64,000 nt of DNA from Arion vulgaris. Its lineage: Eukaryota; Mollusca; Gastropoda; Stylommatophora; Arionidae. Shown in pieces: positions 42,052 to 52,520 of the stretch. Under the pieces are notes generated by a model. It saw only the letters and a list, made by a program, of their open reading frames with translations. It did not search any database and was not told the DNA's origin. Numbering within the stretch: the stretch's first letter is position 1; each line of letters begins with the position of its first letter. The translations under genes and the position numbers were made by a program. Location: assembly GCA_020796225.1 (NCBI GenBank), contig CM036759.1, positions 70,519,512 through 70,583,511 on the forward strand, written 5' to 3'.

Positions 42052-42365
42052 TAATCACAACGTACGGTAGTTTTACAAATTACAAAAACAATGACAAAAT
42101 ACAGCAACGTTTGACCAACAAGGCCTTTATCAAGCAAACGAACAATTTAAATGACAAATTTAAAAAAATGAATTTCATTTAAATTGTTCGTTTGCTTGAT
42201 AAAGGCCTTGTTGGTCGAAACGTTGCTGTATTTTGTCATTGTTTTTGTAATTTGTAAAACTGCAGTACTTTGTTATTACATGTTTTGCCAATCAAATAGT
42301 TTTACTGCAGTCTCATCTATTTTGCCAATCAAATAAGTTTTACTGCAGTCTCATCTATTTTGTGA
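42052..42365. mobile_element. Penelope-like ends in inverted orientation, inserted in SINE-C
   Basis: The left arm (about 42060-42165) is the reverse complement of the right arm (about 42180-42280), meeting at AAATGAATTTCATTT. The 12-bp duplication GTAAAGGATATG lies at 42040-42051 and 42366-42377. The right edge carries two direct copies of about 38 bp (GCCAATCAAATAGTTTTACT, GCAGTCTCATC). Same design as 1168-1580. Confidence 0.9.
42195..42222 (+). ncRNA. Hammerhead-like motif in PLE right arm
   Basis: TTGATAAA-GGCC-TTGTT-GGTC-GAAACG, identical to 1448-1475. The same motif occurs inverted at about 42105-42132, with one arm base missing. A TGTC triplet follows 12 bases downstream. Confidence 0.4.
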
Positions 42366-42490
42366 GTAAAGGATATGCCACGATTTTCATTTCATCTTCC
42401 CTAGGCCTCCTACCTTAGTTGCTTCTTACGACATGCCTTGTAGGTCGCAGTGTTACTATTCTTTGCTGCACTTGAGGGCCTCGACACCAC

Positions 42491-42699
42491 ACGGGTTTCT
42501 AAACTGAATAATATCAATTACTACTTTTATTCTCCTGAAGAAATGATGATAACACTGAACTTGTTTGTTGTTTACCAAAATAATTATTGGGGCGGTAAAT
42601 CAATGAAACCATTCAGAGAGAAGTAATCTAACACAGAGATTCAATCAAAGACTATTTGCAAATCATAGATAGCATGTTTTGTGGGCGGAATGACCACAG
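42491..42699. other. No recognisable feature
   Basis: No motif or element end seen. Confidence 0.4.
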
Positions 42700-43015
42700 G
42701 ACATTTTCTAATCATAGTTTATCTTTGACGCACGTAATTGACCTTTTATCTTCCTGTCATGTTTTTTTTGTGTTATTTTTGTTGTTGAGTATTTTCTTTC
42801 TCTGCTCACTTCGAAAAATATGATTAGTCTTTGAACATTTTCTTTCGATTGTTCATTTTTTAGTTGAGGATAATTTTCATCGTACATAAGACTTGTCCAT
42901 AATTGCTCCGATCTCCTCCCAAGCATGTATGTCTGTGGGGTTAGGCTAACAACTTCCGTTCTGTTGATTGATGTATCTACTGAGGTTTCTCTCATGGTTT
43001 TCCCGTCTTGCCGCA
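42700..43015 (-). pseudogene. LINE-H C-terminal tail relic
   Basis: The minus strand reads MLGRRSEQLWTSLMYDEN near 42875-42925. It aligns with RRRSEHLWTCLECYDD of the 3-kb LINE-H copy; the cysteines are replaced here. The following QLKNEQSKENVQR and a basic stretch are unassigned. Only the extreme C-terminal end of the family is present, so this is a weak but specific match. Confidence 0.55.
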
Positions 43016-43134
43016 CCTATTGGTATGCATAACTTGCGCAACCGAGATAAAGAATATCCTTAATCTTCTTCTTTGAAATCTTTAGAGCCTATTTTGCCAC
43101 TTAGACCGTTGACGAAGTTTTCTCGTGATTGGTT

Positions 43135-43212
43135 GATATAGCCCCTATCACTGCACTTTGGTGAACATCCATGCGTAATATGATCTCTTTCTTAAACATG
43201 ATCTCAAATGTA
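43135..43212 (-). mobile_element. SINE-B 3' end fragment
   Basis: On the minus strand it reads AAGAAAGAGATCATATTACG, ATGTTCACCAAAGTGCA: the decayed last 70 bases of SINE-B. Confidence 0.65.
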
Positions 43213-43234
43213 TCTTCTTTTATTAAATCCAGTT

Positions 43235-43625
43235 TTGTCTCAGAGCGTCAGTATAAGAAGAGATTTCTAGAACGGGCTTTTGTGTGCACTTCATAAATAG
43301 TGATGTTTCCTGCCTCTGTTATTTCAGCTGTCCACCTTTTGAGTGGACTGCCTTTTGTTTCGTATACACTGTATCGGAGTAGCATTGCTCTTTGATGCGC
43401 ACTCTCTGTTGGTAATTTGCTTATGTGGCCGGACCATTTAATTTGTTGTTTCTTGATGAAGTTCAGTACTGATGTTGTACCCACTTTTTCCTGATGTCTT
43501 CATTTCTCAACTGGTTTCTTCTTGTTACTCCCCAAATTCTGCGTAGACACTTCATCTCTGTTGTGACTAGTTTTTTCTGTCATTTGATGTCAGCGTCCAG
43601 GTTTAGCACTGATAGCATAATGTCA
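43235..43625 (-). pseudogene. LINE C-terminal relic
   Basis: The minus strand reads TSVLNFIKKQQIKWSGHISK, then ESAHQRAMLLRYSVYETKGS, then PLKRWTAEITEAGN. The family also gives 26862-27105 and the short pieces at 5140-5260 and 44725-44820. KWSGH and the LKRW stretch are the usual LINE C-terminal landmarks. The upstream part (43500-43620) keeps MKCLR-like and SVLNLDADIK-like traces. No catalytic motif. Confidence 0.82.
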
Positions 43626-43626
43626 A

Positions 43627-43707
43627 AGGTGCAAAGTTGTGCAAAGTTGTGCAAAGTTGTGCAAAGTTGTGCAAAGTTGTGCAAAGTTGTGCAAAGTTGT
43701 GCAAAGT
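43627..43707. repeat. 10-bp tandem repeat, 8 copies
   Basis: The unit is GTGCAAAGTT. It lies between a LINE relic and the MITE. Confidence 0.97.
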
Positions 43708-43735
43708 AGTTTACTTTGCCAAGTAGTTTGTCAAC

Positions 43736-44425
43736 TATAGTACGTTCCAAAATTCGTGATCACACTAAAGTTTAATTTGTACGAAATCTACCTGATGCAT
43801 ACCAGTGATTTTTGCATGCAGTCTTATATATCTCACGACCTTACGAATCCATGTTTAACTAATTGGTAGGTAGCTTAGTTGATGCAAAAACGTTTTTTGT
43901 TATATAATTTTGCATAAGCACAACAAAATGATTATCAAAGTTTAGAATTTACAGTAATACACAAAATGGTGACGAATGATTGCAAAGGCGTATTCCTATT
44001 ACATATTATAAAAAGAAAGGTGACATAGTGAACAAATTATACCTTCCACTTCTATAAATGAAAGTAAACGTTGCGTACATACGCCAATGACAGTCGGTAG
44101 GAAACATTGTGAACTGATTAATTCCTCGGAATTCCAGATTTTTGTCTTGCACTGAATTGCATGTGGAACACGGAAATGTTTAGTTATAGACAAACTTGAC
44201 AATCGTACTGTAAAATTTCGACAAATATACCAGATCAACATCGCTGTAATTTTAGTAATAACATATAATAAAAATGTTTACAGAACTAAAGGTTTGGGTG
44301 GGCAAAAATACTTTTGGAAGGTCGTCACTGTTACCTATATAAAAATGTAAAATCAAGAATTTCTGTCAAGTGGATGATTTTATATTGATCGGTAAAGATG
44401 ATCACGAATTTTGGAACGAACTATA
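43736..44425. mobile_element. MITE with 29-bp inverted ends (mariner-like), about 690 bp
   Basis: The left end reads TATAGTACGTTCCAAAATTC and then GTGATCAC. The right end, reverse complemented, reads TATAGTTCGTTCCAAAATTC and then GTGATCAT: two mismatches in 29 bp. A TA repeat at each side fits the Tc1/mariner rule. The interior is AT-rich with no transposase (the minus frame at 43999-44241 has no motif), so it is non-autonomous. Confidence 0.88.
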
Positions 44426-44439
44426 GTAAAGTTTGTGTG

Positions 44440-44640
44440 TTTGAATTCGGGTAGCTTCGTTAGGTTCATCAGTGACATTTTTACGAAGATCCTTAAGATG
44501 CCTGCTGGAGCAACTTAGTTCGTGTTTTGTGCATTACCTTCGACAGCTGGCGTGCAATTTCTGCAGAGAGGGACCGAGTCTCTTCGAGAATACCGTTACA
44601 ATGAAGCCAGTCTTTGACATTTAATCGCCTTTTTGTAGAC
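44440..44640 (+). mobile_element. SINE-A copy, head decayed
   Basis: The body has GATGCCTGCTGGAGCAAC, TTCGTGTTTTGTGCATTA, AGAGAGGGACCGAGTC and TACAATGAAGCCAGTC. The head shows only GTAGCTTCGTTAGGTTCA. Confidence 0.75.
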
Positions 44641-44661
44641 CTTATAGAGACAGATGATAAT

Positions 44662-44705
44662 TCGATACACTGGATACACTGGATACACTGGATACACTGG
44701 ATACA
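44662..44705. repeat. 9-bp tandem repeat, about 4.5 copies
   Basis: The unit is GGATACACT. Confidence 0.95.
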
Positions 44706-44724
44706 AAGCAAAACGTGGACTTCA

Positions 44725-44820
44725 TAAATAACCGAGCCGGTGAAAAACACTATTTATGAGCGCACACAAAAGCCCGTTATAGAAATATCTTCTTATCCTG
44801 ATAGTGAGAGGCAAAACTGA
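44725..44820 (+). mobile_element. Short LINE relic
   Basis: CTATTTATGAGCGCACACAA, AGCCCGTTATAGAAATATC and TTCTTATCCTGATAGTGAG match the reverse of 43240-43310. Confidence 0.65.
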
Positions 44821-44984
44821 ATTAGAGAAGTAAGAAGTATCGACAGTGCACGTACTTCGTAGCAACGTCGATGGTTGCTGATTAAAGTTTGTATAAATGT
44901 TTTCTGAATTCCTGCTATTTCGAGGATATTTATCTACACATTCACATCAAATCTTACGTCATTCTCTGACCAAATATGATCTCT

Positions 44985-45400
44985 CACCAAGAACTGCTTA
45001 CACATTGTCAACAAGAACTGCTTACACAGTGTCAACCAGTGTCAACAAGAACTGCTTACACAGTGTCAACAAGAACTGCTTACACATTGTCAACAAGAAC
45101 TGCTTACACAGTGTCAACAAGAACTACTTACACAGTGTCAACAAGAACTGCTTACACAGTGTCAACAAGAACTGCTTACACAGTGTCAACAAGAACTGCT
45201 TACACAGTGTCAACAAGAACTGCTTACACAGTGTCAACAAGAACTGCTTACACAGTGTCAACAAGAACTGCTTACACAGTGTCAACAAGAACTGCTTACA
45301 CAGTGTCAACAAGATAATATGAGCACCATCATACAAATACTATCTCTAACCAAGAACTGCATGCACAGTGTCAACAAGAACTGCTTACACAGTGTCAAGA
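44985..45400. repeat. 24-bp minisatellite, about 15 copies
   Basis: The unit is CAAGAACTGCTTACACAGTG followed by TCAA. The array has an interruption at 45316-45350 and two decayed outlying units. The frame stays open because 24 is a multiple of three. The right end runs into a LINE relic. Confidence 0.97.
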
Positions 45401-45640
45401 AAGAGAATATGAACATGATCACACAAAAGAGAAGCTGGAGATGGATTGGACATGTGATACGCATGGAGACTAACTATGTCACGAAAACTGCACTGCGGTA
45501 GACATGAGAGGGTAAATGAAAATGTGGAAGACCAAAAATAACCTATAGACAAACAGTAGAACAAGAACTGAAAGAAATGAATCACAACTGAAAGACAATA
45601 CAGAGAGGACGATCAGGAATAGAGATAACGGAATAGTAGG
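45395..45640 (+). pseudogene. LINE C-terminal relic
   Basis: The + strand reads KRSWRWIGHVIRMETNYVTK, then after a stop CGRPKITYRQTVEQELKEM. The WRWIGHV-RM and GRPK--YR-TVE pairs are standard RTE/CR1 C-terminal motifs. The relic starts at the last unit of the 24-bp array and is followed by LINE-R sequence. Family is different from RTE-1. Confidence 0.82.
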
Positions 45641-45955
45641 CATTTGTTGATATCCTAGACACCAGGGATGCCCTGACGCAAGATCGCCAAATGTGGCACT
45701 GTAACAACACAAGAGGAACCCGAATAGCTGAGAATCATCATGCCGTTCAGGCGCAGAGAAAGCGAGCTGCGTGAAAAGACAGAACATATAACACACACCT
45801 TTCTAACCTTCATCATGTATGCCCCACCTGTGGTAGGGGATTGTGTTCTAGGATTTGACTCTACAATCACCTCCGCACACACCAGAGAGGTGCAGCAGTA
45901 CACGTATGAGGCTGTTGCCATCATCGCTTGTGATGGACGGCTATTAGATTAGAAG
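45640..45955 (+). pseudogene. LINE-R: extreme C-terminus with C2H2-like end
   Basis: The + strand (mixed frames) reads QMWHCNNTRGTRIAENHHAV, then a basic stretch, then VCPTCGRGLCSRI and LYNHLRTH, a C-x2-C...H-x3-H finger that closes many LINE proteins of this type. One stop lies inside the finger. It matches 2820-2975 closely up to the finger, which is missing there. 5'-truncated. Confidence 0.82.
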
Positions 45956-45974
45956 CACCATAGGCGTCACATAC

Positions 45975-46245
45975 CAACCCCCTTAATCGATTCTTATGAC
46001 ATGCCTGGCTGGTACATATTGCTGCGTATTATTTCCTCCCCTTGCGGGACCGGCAGCAAACGGGTGGGCCCTACCTTAGCCACCGTTTACGACATGCCTT
46101 GTAGGTCTCAGTGTTACTATTCTTTGCTCCCCCTACAAGACCTGGCAACACATGAGTGGACCCACCTTAGACATCTCTTACGATATGCCTTCTAGGTCGC
46201 AGTGGTACTATTCTTTGCTCCCCTTGTGAGCCTCAGAAACACACA
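45975..46245 (-). repeat. SINE-D start region repeated about three times
   Basis: TACGACATGCC followed by GTTACTATTCTTTGCTCCCC and a GGG(C/A)CC-type spacer occurs about three times at a spacing of 90-100 bp (45995, 46088, 46175). It is the 5' end of SINE-D in minus orientation. The 49-bp array begins where it ends. Confidence 0.8.
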
Positions 46246-49200
46246 ATCGTTAGACTTTCACACCATCCTCTACTTCATATCCCATGATCCTACCCAAGAT
46301 AGACTTTCACACCATCCTCTACTTCATATCCCATGATCCTACCCAAGATAGACTTTCACATCATCCTCTACTTCATATCCCATGATCCTACCCAAGATAG
46401 ACTTTCACACCATCCTCTACTTCATATCCCATGATCCTACCTAAGATAGACTTTCACACCATCATCTACTTCATATCCCATGATCCTACCCAAGATAGAC
46501 TTTCACATCATCCTCTACTTCATATCCCATGATCCTACCTAAGATAGACTTTCACACCATCCTCTAATTCATATCCCATGATCCTACCCAAGATAGACTT
46601 TCACATCATCCTCTACTTCATATCCCATGATCCTACCCAAGATAGACTTTCACACCATCCTCTACTTCATATCCCATGATCCTACCCAAGATAGACTTTC
46701 ACACCATCATCTACTTCATATCCCATGATCCTACCCAAGATAGACTTTCACACCATCATCTACTTCATATCCCATGATCCTACCCAAGATAGACTTTCAC
46801 ATCATCCTCTACTTCATATCCCATGATCCTACCCAAGATAGACTTTCACACCATCATCTACTTCATATCCCATGATCCTACCCAAGATAGACTTTCACAC
46901 CATCATCTACTTCATATCCCATGATCCTACCCAAGATAGACTTTCACACCATCATCTACTTCATATCCCATGATCCTACCCAAGATAGACTTTCACACCA
47001 TCATCTACTTCATATCCCATGATCCTACCCAAGATAGACTTTCACATCATCCTCTACTTCATATCCCATGATCCTACCCAAGATAGACTTTCACATCATC
47101 ATCTACTTCATATCCCATGATCCTACCCAAGATAGACTTTCACATCATCATCTACTTCATATCCCATGATCCTACCCAAGATAGACTTTCACACCATCCT
47201 CTACTTCATATCCCATGATCCTACCCAAGATAGACTTTCACACCATCATCTACTTCATATCCCATGATCCTACCCAAGATAGACTTTCACATCATCCTCT
47301 ACTTCATATCCCATGATCCTACCCAAGATAGACTTTCACATCATCCTCTACTTCATATCCCATGATCCTACCCAAGATAGACTTTCACATCATCATCTAC
47401 TTCATATCCCATGATCCTACCCAAGATAGACTTTCACACCATCCTCTACTTCATATCCCATGATCCTACCCAAGATAGACTTTCACACCATCCTCTACTT
47501 CATATCCCATGATCCTACCCAAGATAGACTTTCACATCATCCTCTACTTCATTTCCCATGATCCTACCCAAGATAGACTTTCACACCATCATCTAATTCA
47601 TATCTCATGATCCTACCCAAGATAGACTTTCACACCATCATCTACTTCATATCCCATGATCCTACCCAAGATAGACTTTCACACCATCATCTACTTCATA
47701 TTCCATGATCCTACCCAAAATAGACTTTCACACCATCCTCTACTTCATATCCCATGATCCTACCCAAGATAGACTTTCACATCATCCTCTACTTCATTTC
47801 CCATGATCCTACCCAAGATAGACTTTCACACCATCATCTAATTCATATCCCATGATCCTACCCAAGATAGACTTTCACACCATCATCTACTTCATATCCC
47901 ATGATCCTACCCAAGATAGACTTTCACACCATCATCTACTTCATATCCCATGATCCTACCCAAGATAGACTTTCACACCATCCTCTACTTCATATACCAT
48001 GATCCTACCCAAGATAGACTTTCACATCATCCTCTACTTAATATCCCATGATCCTACCCAAGATAGACTTTCACACCATCCTCTACTTCATATCCCATGA
48101 TCCTACCCAAGATAGACTTTCACATCATCCTCTACTTCATATCCATGATCCTACCCAAGATAGACTTTCACACCATCCTCTACTTCATATCCCATGATCC
48201 TACCCAAGATAGACTTTCACACCATCATCTACTTCATATCCCATGATCCTACCCAAGATAGACTTTCACACCATCATCTACTTCATATCCCATGATCCTA
48301 CCCAAGATAGACTTTCACACCATCCTCTACTTCATATCCCATGATCCTACCCAAGATAGACTTTCACATCATCCTCTACTTCATTTCCCATGATCCTACC
48401 CAAGATAGACTTTCACACCATCCTCTACTTCATATCCCATGATCCTACCCAAGATAGACTTTCACATCATCCTCTACTTCATATCCCATGATCCTACCCA
48501 AGATAGACTTTCACACCATCATCTACTTCATATCCCATGATCCTACCCAAGATAGACTTTCACATCATCCTCTACTTCATATCCCATGATCCTACCCAAG
48601 ATAGACTTTCACATCATCATCTACTTCATTTCCCATGATCCTACCCAAGATAGACTTTCACACCATCCTCTACTTCATATCCCATGATCCTACCCAAGAT
48701 AGACTTTCACATCATCCTCTACTTCATATCCCATGATCCTACCCAAGATAGACTTTCACATCATCCTCTACTTCATATCCCATGATCCTACCCAAGATAG
48801 ACTTTCACATCATCCTCTACTTCATATCCCATGATCCTACCCAAGATAGACTTTCACACCATCATCTACTTCATATCCCATGATCCTACCCAAGATAGAC
48901 TTTCACATCATCATCTACTTCATATCCCATGATCCTACCCAAGATAGACTTTCACACCATCATCTAATTCATATCCCATGATCCTACCCAAGATAGACTT
49001 TCACACCATCCTCTACTTCATATCCCATGATCCTACCCAAGATAGACTTTCACATCATCATCTACTTCATATCCCATGATCCTACCCAAGATAGACTTTC
49101 ACATCATCCTCTACTTCATATCCCATGATCCTACCCAAGATAGACTTTCACATCATCCTCTACTTCATATCCCATGATCCTACCCAAGATAGACTTTCAC

Positions 49201-50272
49201 ACCATCATCTAATTCATATCCCATGATCCTACCCAAGATAGACTTTCACATCATCCTCTACTTCATATCCCATGATCCTACCCAAGATAGACTTTCACAC
49301 CATCCTCTACTTCATATCCCATGATCCTACCCAAGATAGACTTTCACATCATCCTCTACTTCATTTCCCATGATCCTACCCAAGATAGACTTTCACACCA
49401 TCATCTACTTCATATCCCATGATCCTACCCAAGATAGACTTTCACACCATCATCTACTTCATATCCCATGATCCTACCCAAGATAGACTTTCACACCATC
49501 CTCTACTTCATATCCCATGATCCTACCCAAGATAGACTTTCACACCATCCTCTACTTCATATCCCATGATCCTACCCAAGATAGACTTTCACACCATCCT
49601 CTACTTCATATCCCATGATCCTACCCAAGATAGACTTTCACATCATCCTCTACTTCATATCCCATGATCCTACCCAAGATAGACTTTCACACCATCATCT
49701 AATTCATATCCCATGATCCTACCCAAGATAGACTTTCACACCATCATCTACTTCATATCCCATGATCCTACCCAAGATAGACTTTCACATCATCCTCTAC
49801 TTCATATCCCATGATCCTACCCAAGATAGACTTTCACATCATCCTCTACTTCATATCCCATGATCCTACCCAAGATAGACTTTCACATCATCCTCTACTT
49901 CATATCCCATGATCCTACCCAAGATAGACTTTCACATCATCCTCTACTTCATATCCCATGATCCTACCCAAGATAGACTTTCACACCATCATCTAATTCA
50001 TATCCCATGATCCTACCCAAGATAGACTTTCACATCATCCTCTACTTCATATCCCATGATCCTACCCAAGATAGACTTTCACATCATCATCTAATTCATA
50101 TCCCATGATCCTACCCAAGATAGACTTTCACATCATCATCTACTTCATATCCCATGATCCTACCCAAGATAGACTTTCACATCATCATCTACTTCATATT
50201 CCATGATCCTACCCAAGATAGACTTTCACACCATCCTCTACTTCATATCCTATGATCCTACCCAAGATAGAT
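46246..50272. repeat. 49-bp minisatellite, about 82 copies
   Basis: The unit contains AGATAGACTTTCACACCATC and CTCTACTTCATATCCCATGA, then TCCTACCCA. Two main variable sites (CACC or CATC; TCCTC or TCATC) occur in all four combinations. Rarer changes are CTAATTC for CTACTTC and CATTTCC for CATATCC. Length is almost invariant (one shortened unit near 48140). Confidence 0.99.
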
Positions 50273-51030
50273 TGCAGTTTTGTACTATTATACGAGATAG
50301 ACAATAAACACAACAAAATCACAGTTTGAAATCCTCAAGTTTAAGAAAACACATTATTCCTTATTGATGTCTTCATGATATTGATTTCCTTTCTCAGAAA
50401 TCTTATTTTTCCCTCCTTCTTGAATGGTCAACTTGACCACCGTCGACTACATTTGATCTAATTTCGTAGCTTTGTTATTTTAGATGTCTTCAGAGTCTGT
50501 TAGTTTAGCTGTCATTTGGGACATTACATTAGAAATTTGATCCTTTGACTGAATTCTAAATTGCACGAAACATTTGGCAAAATGTCAAAGTATATCTTAT
50601 AAGAGATGTGAAATGTTAGAGAGTTTACAGTACGTGTATTGCTATATATTGCTACTTCGTCTGTTACTGTAAACTATATTATTATACTATTTATTATTCC
50701 CAACGGTCTCTTTGCGACATTCTGTAGGATTAGGACACTGAAATTGATACTGAATCAATAGAGCGGTTTAAGGAGTTTGAAATTACACGTTGTACAAGTT
50801 GACCTGGTTGCTTTAGGGGCAGAGATAGAAGTCTGTTTAATCAGCGAGCCACAGGAACTATCAGTATACATATCCTTGGACATCTGTTGGGAGAGACTGA
50901 GCACCTATAGATCTGCCTGGATTGCTGTGACATCAGTTCAGTTAACAATAACCAATCTTATAATGGACCAGTTTTGGGTTTTTTTTTAAATTATAAAATG
51001 ACTTCTTTGAAGTGAATATATTGTTTCCTA
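50273..51030. other. No recognisable feature
   Basis: AT-rich sequence. The frame at 50777-50989 has no motif. Confidence 0.4.
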
Positions 51031-51034
51031 ATCA

Positions 51035-51290
51035 CATGTTCGTTGCCGGGGTTCTCAAGGAGAGCAAAGAATAGTAACACTGTCACCTACAAGGCATGTC
51101 GTAAGAGGCGACTGGGGTAAGGGCCTAGGGAAACAACCCTAGTAAATAAAAAGCGTCGCATAAATCGGAAGTGATGGCCTACTTGTAGGTGCAGCATAAC
51201 TGGCACAACGTACAATCGCTCTTAGGCTCAGATCACATACAAATCACAGAGTGGTTTAAGAAGTGATTGATATGGAGCGCTCGAAGAAGA
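51035..51290 (+). mobile_element. SINE-D copy, nearly complete
   Basis: It runs from TTGCCGGGGTTCTCAAGG through GCATGTCGTAAGAGGCGACT, GGCCTACTTGTAGG, TAACTGGCACAACGTACAAT and TTAGGCTCAGATCACATAC to CGCTCGAAGAAGA. This is the cleanest uninterrupted + copy. Confidence 0.92.
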
Positions 51291-51314
51291 TATACCTTTG
51301 TTGTATGCTCGGGG

Positions 51315-51420
51315 CGTCTGTGGTGTTCAGGTAGCCTGCTTGCCTCTTGCTTCAAAAGTTATAGATTCGTTTCCCCTCGTATAACGATCAGACAATTTTT
51401 CCGGTGATCTCTGATCTTAG
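51315..51420 (+). mobile_element. Candidate tRNA-like SINE head
   Basis: TGTGGTGTTCAGGTAGCC and, about 40 bases on, ATAGATTCGTTTCCC sit at A- and B-box positions. No second copy in the window. Confidence 0.35.
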
Positions 51421-51509
51421 AGCAGATAGATCGAGTTCTTATTGCTCGAGTTCAAATCCTATGATCATGCACTTTATCCTCCCTTGATCTTAATATAAGA
51501 CTAAGCCGC

Positions 51510-51780
51510 CATGCCTGGCTTACTGATTTATTCCTCTCTCCTCGTGGAGCATAGGGTCTCAACAGTTGCTCGCCACCTTTACCGTGCTCTGTCTATTTTT
51601 TATATGGTCTCCCAGGACAGTTCAGCCCTCTTCAGTTCCTCAAGAAGACATCGTCTCCAGGTCTGTTTAGGGCATCCTGTTTTCCTTCCGGGTTCCATTT
51701 AAGGGCTTGTCTAGTTACACTCGACTGTGTCTTCCGTAGGGTATGCCCAACCATGACCTTTGGCAACATGAGACCGAATA
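51510..51780 (-). pseudogene. RTE-like LINE C-terminal relic
   Basis: The minus strand reads [20 protein letters not shown], then WNPEGK, then decayed sequence ending LLRPYAPRGERNK. In intact relatives the pattern is GHTLRK--S-TRQAL-WNPQGKRKRGRPR...LC--RG, so the family is clear. Frame breaks in the GRPR region show decay. No catalytic motif remains. Confidence 0.8.
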
Positions 51781-51849
51781 GCTCAGACGGGAAATCGAAA
51801 ATTCATGTTTAATGTGGGGTTCATTTCTGTATATGTTTGACAGAACACT

Positions 51850-52215
51850 GCAAGCTTCTACGCAATTTTACTGCAAGCTTCTATGCAATTTTACTGCAAG
51901 CTTCTATGCAATTTTACTGCAAGCTTCTATGCAATTTTAGTGCAAGCTTCTATGCAATTTTACTGCAAGCTTCTATGCAATTTTACTGCAAGCTTCTATG
52001 CAATTTTATTGCAAGCTTCTATGCAATTTTATTGCAAGCTTCTATGCAATTTTACTGCAAGCTTCTATGCAATTTTACTGCAAGCTTCTATGCAATTTTA
52101 CTGCAAGCTTCTATGCAATTTTACTGTAAGCTTCTATGCAATTTTACTGTAAGCTTCTATGCAATTTTACTGCAAGCTTCTATGCAATTTTACTGCAAGC
52201 TTCTATGAAATTTTA
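51850..52215. repeat. 23-bp minisatellite, about 16 copies
   Basis: The unit is TTCTATGCAATTTTACTGCA followed by AGC. On the minus strand it continues LINE-K 3' UTR (GAGTAAAATT...), so it looks like an expansion of that element. Confidence 0.97.
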
Positions 52216-52520
52216 CTCTATTCAACGAGTCCATAGTTATTTATTGATGAAAAATATTAATAATATTGATATTTGTTAGCTTTCTTGTCACATAAAACAA
52301 CCTTGATTTAGCATGTTTTGATGTTTTTTAAGATGAATTATTCTATATACAACAAAACTGGAATGTGAGGATCACGTGACAGTTGTAGTCTTATTTCCTA
52401 GAATGTGTATCTGAGCCCGCCGGCCGTATGTTATCTGAGACCACGGACCAACCCATCGCCATTTTCTCATCTTAATCTGGGTCATCATGTATTTCTGTCC
52501 TGTTCTCATCCCAAGGTCCG
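52200..52520 (-). pseudogene. LINE-K: last C-terminal codons and 3' UTR
   Basis: On the minus strand 52500-52385 reads TQIKMRKWRWVG, then ITYGRRAQIHILGNKTTTVT and a stop. The KWRWVG motif is the usual LINE C-terminal landmark. The 3' UTR then matches 10170-10440 and 18840-19090. This copy links the conserved non-coding repeat to a LINE. The catalytic part is missing. Confidence 0.7.

Larger units (their letters stand above)
41823..42397 (+). mobile_element. SINE-C copy inside SINE-D, broken by PLE ends
   Basis: The head reads GGCTGTAGCTTAGCGGTAGT (A box, 41827-41846) and CCTGGTTCAAACACC (B box, about 41871-41885). The body has GTTCCCGTGGAATTTT and AACTACTGAACGTATAAG. After the PLE insert the tail GATATGCCACGATTTTCA ends it. 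Flanks TATCTTCTCT and CATCTTCCCT may be an imperfect target duplication. Confidence 0.88.
41660..42490 (-). mobile_element. SINE-D copy with two nested insertions
   Basis: The tail-side part is 41660-41822 and the start-side part about 42398-42490. Between them is SINE-C, which itself holds a PLE insertion. Blocks: GAGCCTAAGAGCGATT, CCTACAAGTAGGCC, TCTTACGACATGCCTTG. Confidence 0.88.

Noticed and set aside
46246..50272. Possible centromeric satellite
   Set aside because: A 49-bp unit over 4 kb at one place, flanked by ordinary repeats, gives no evidence of centromere function.
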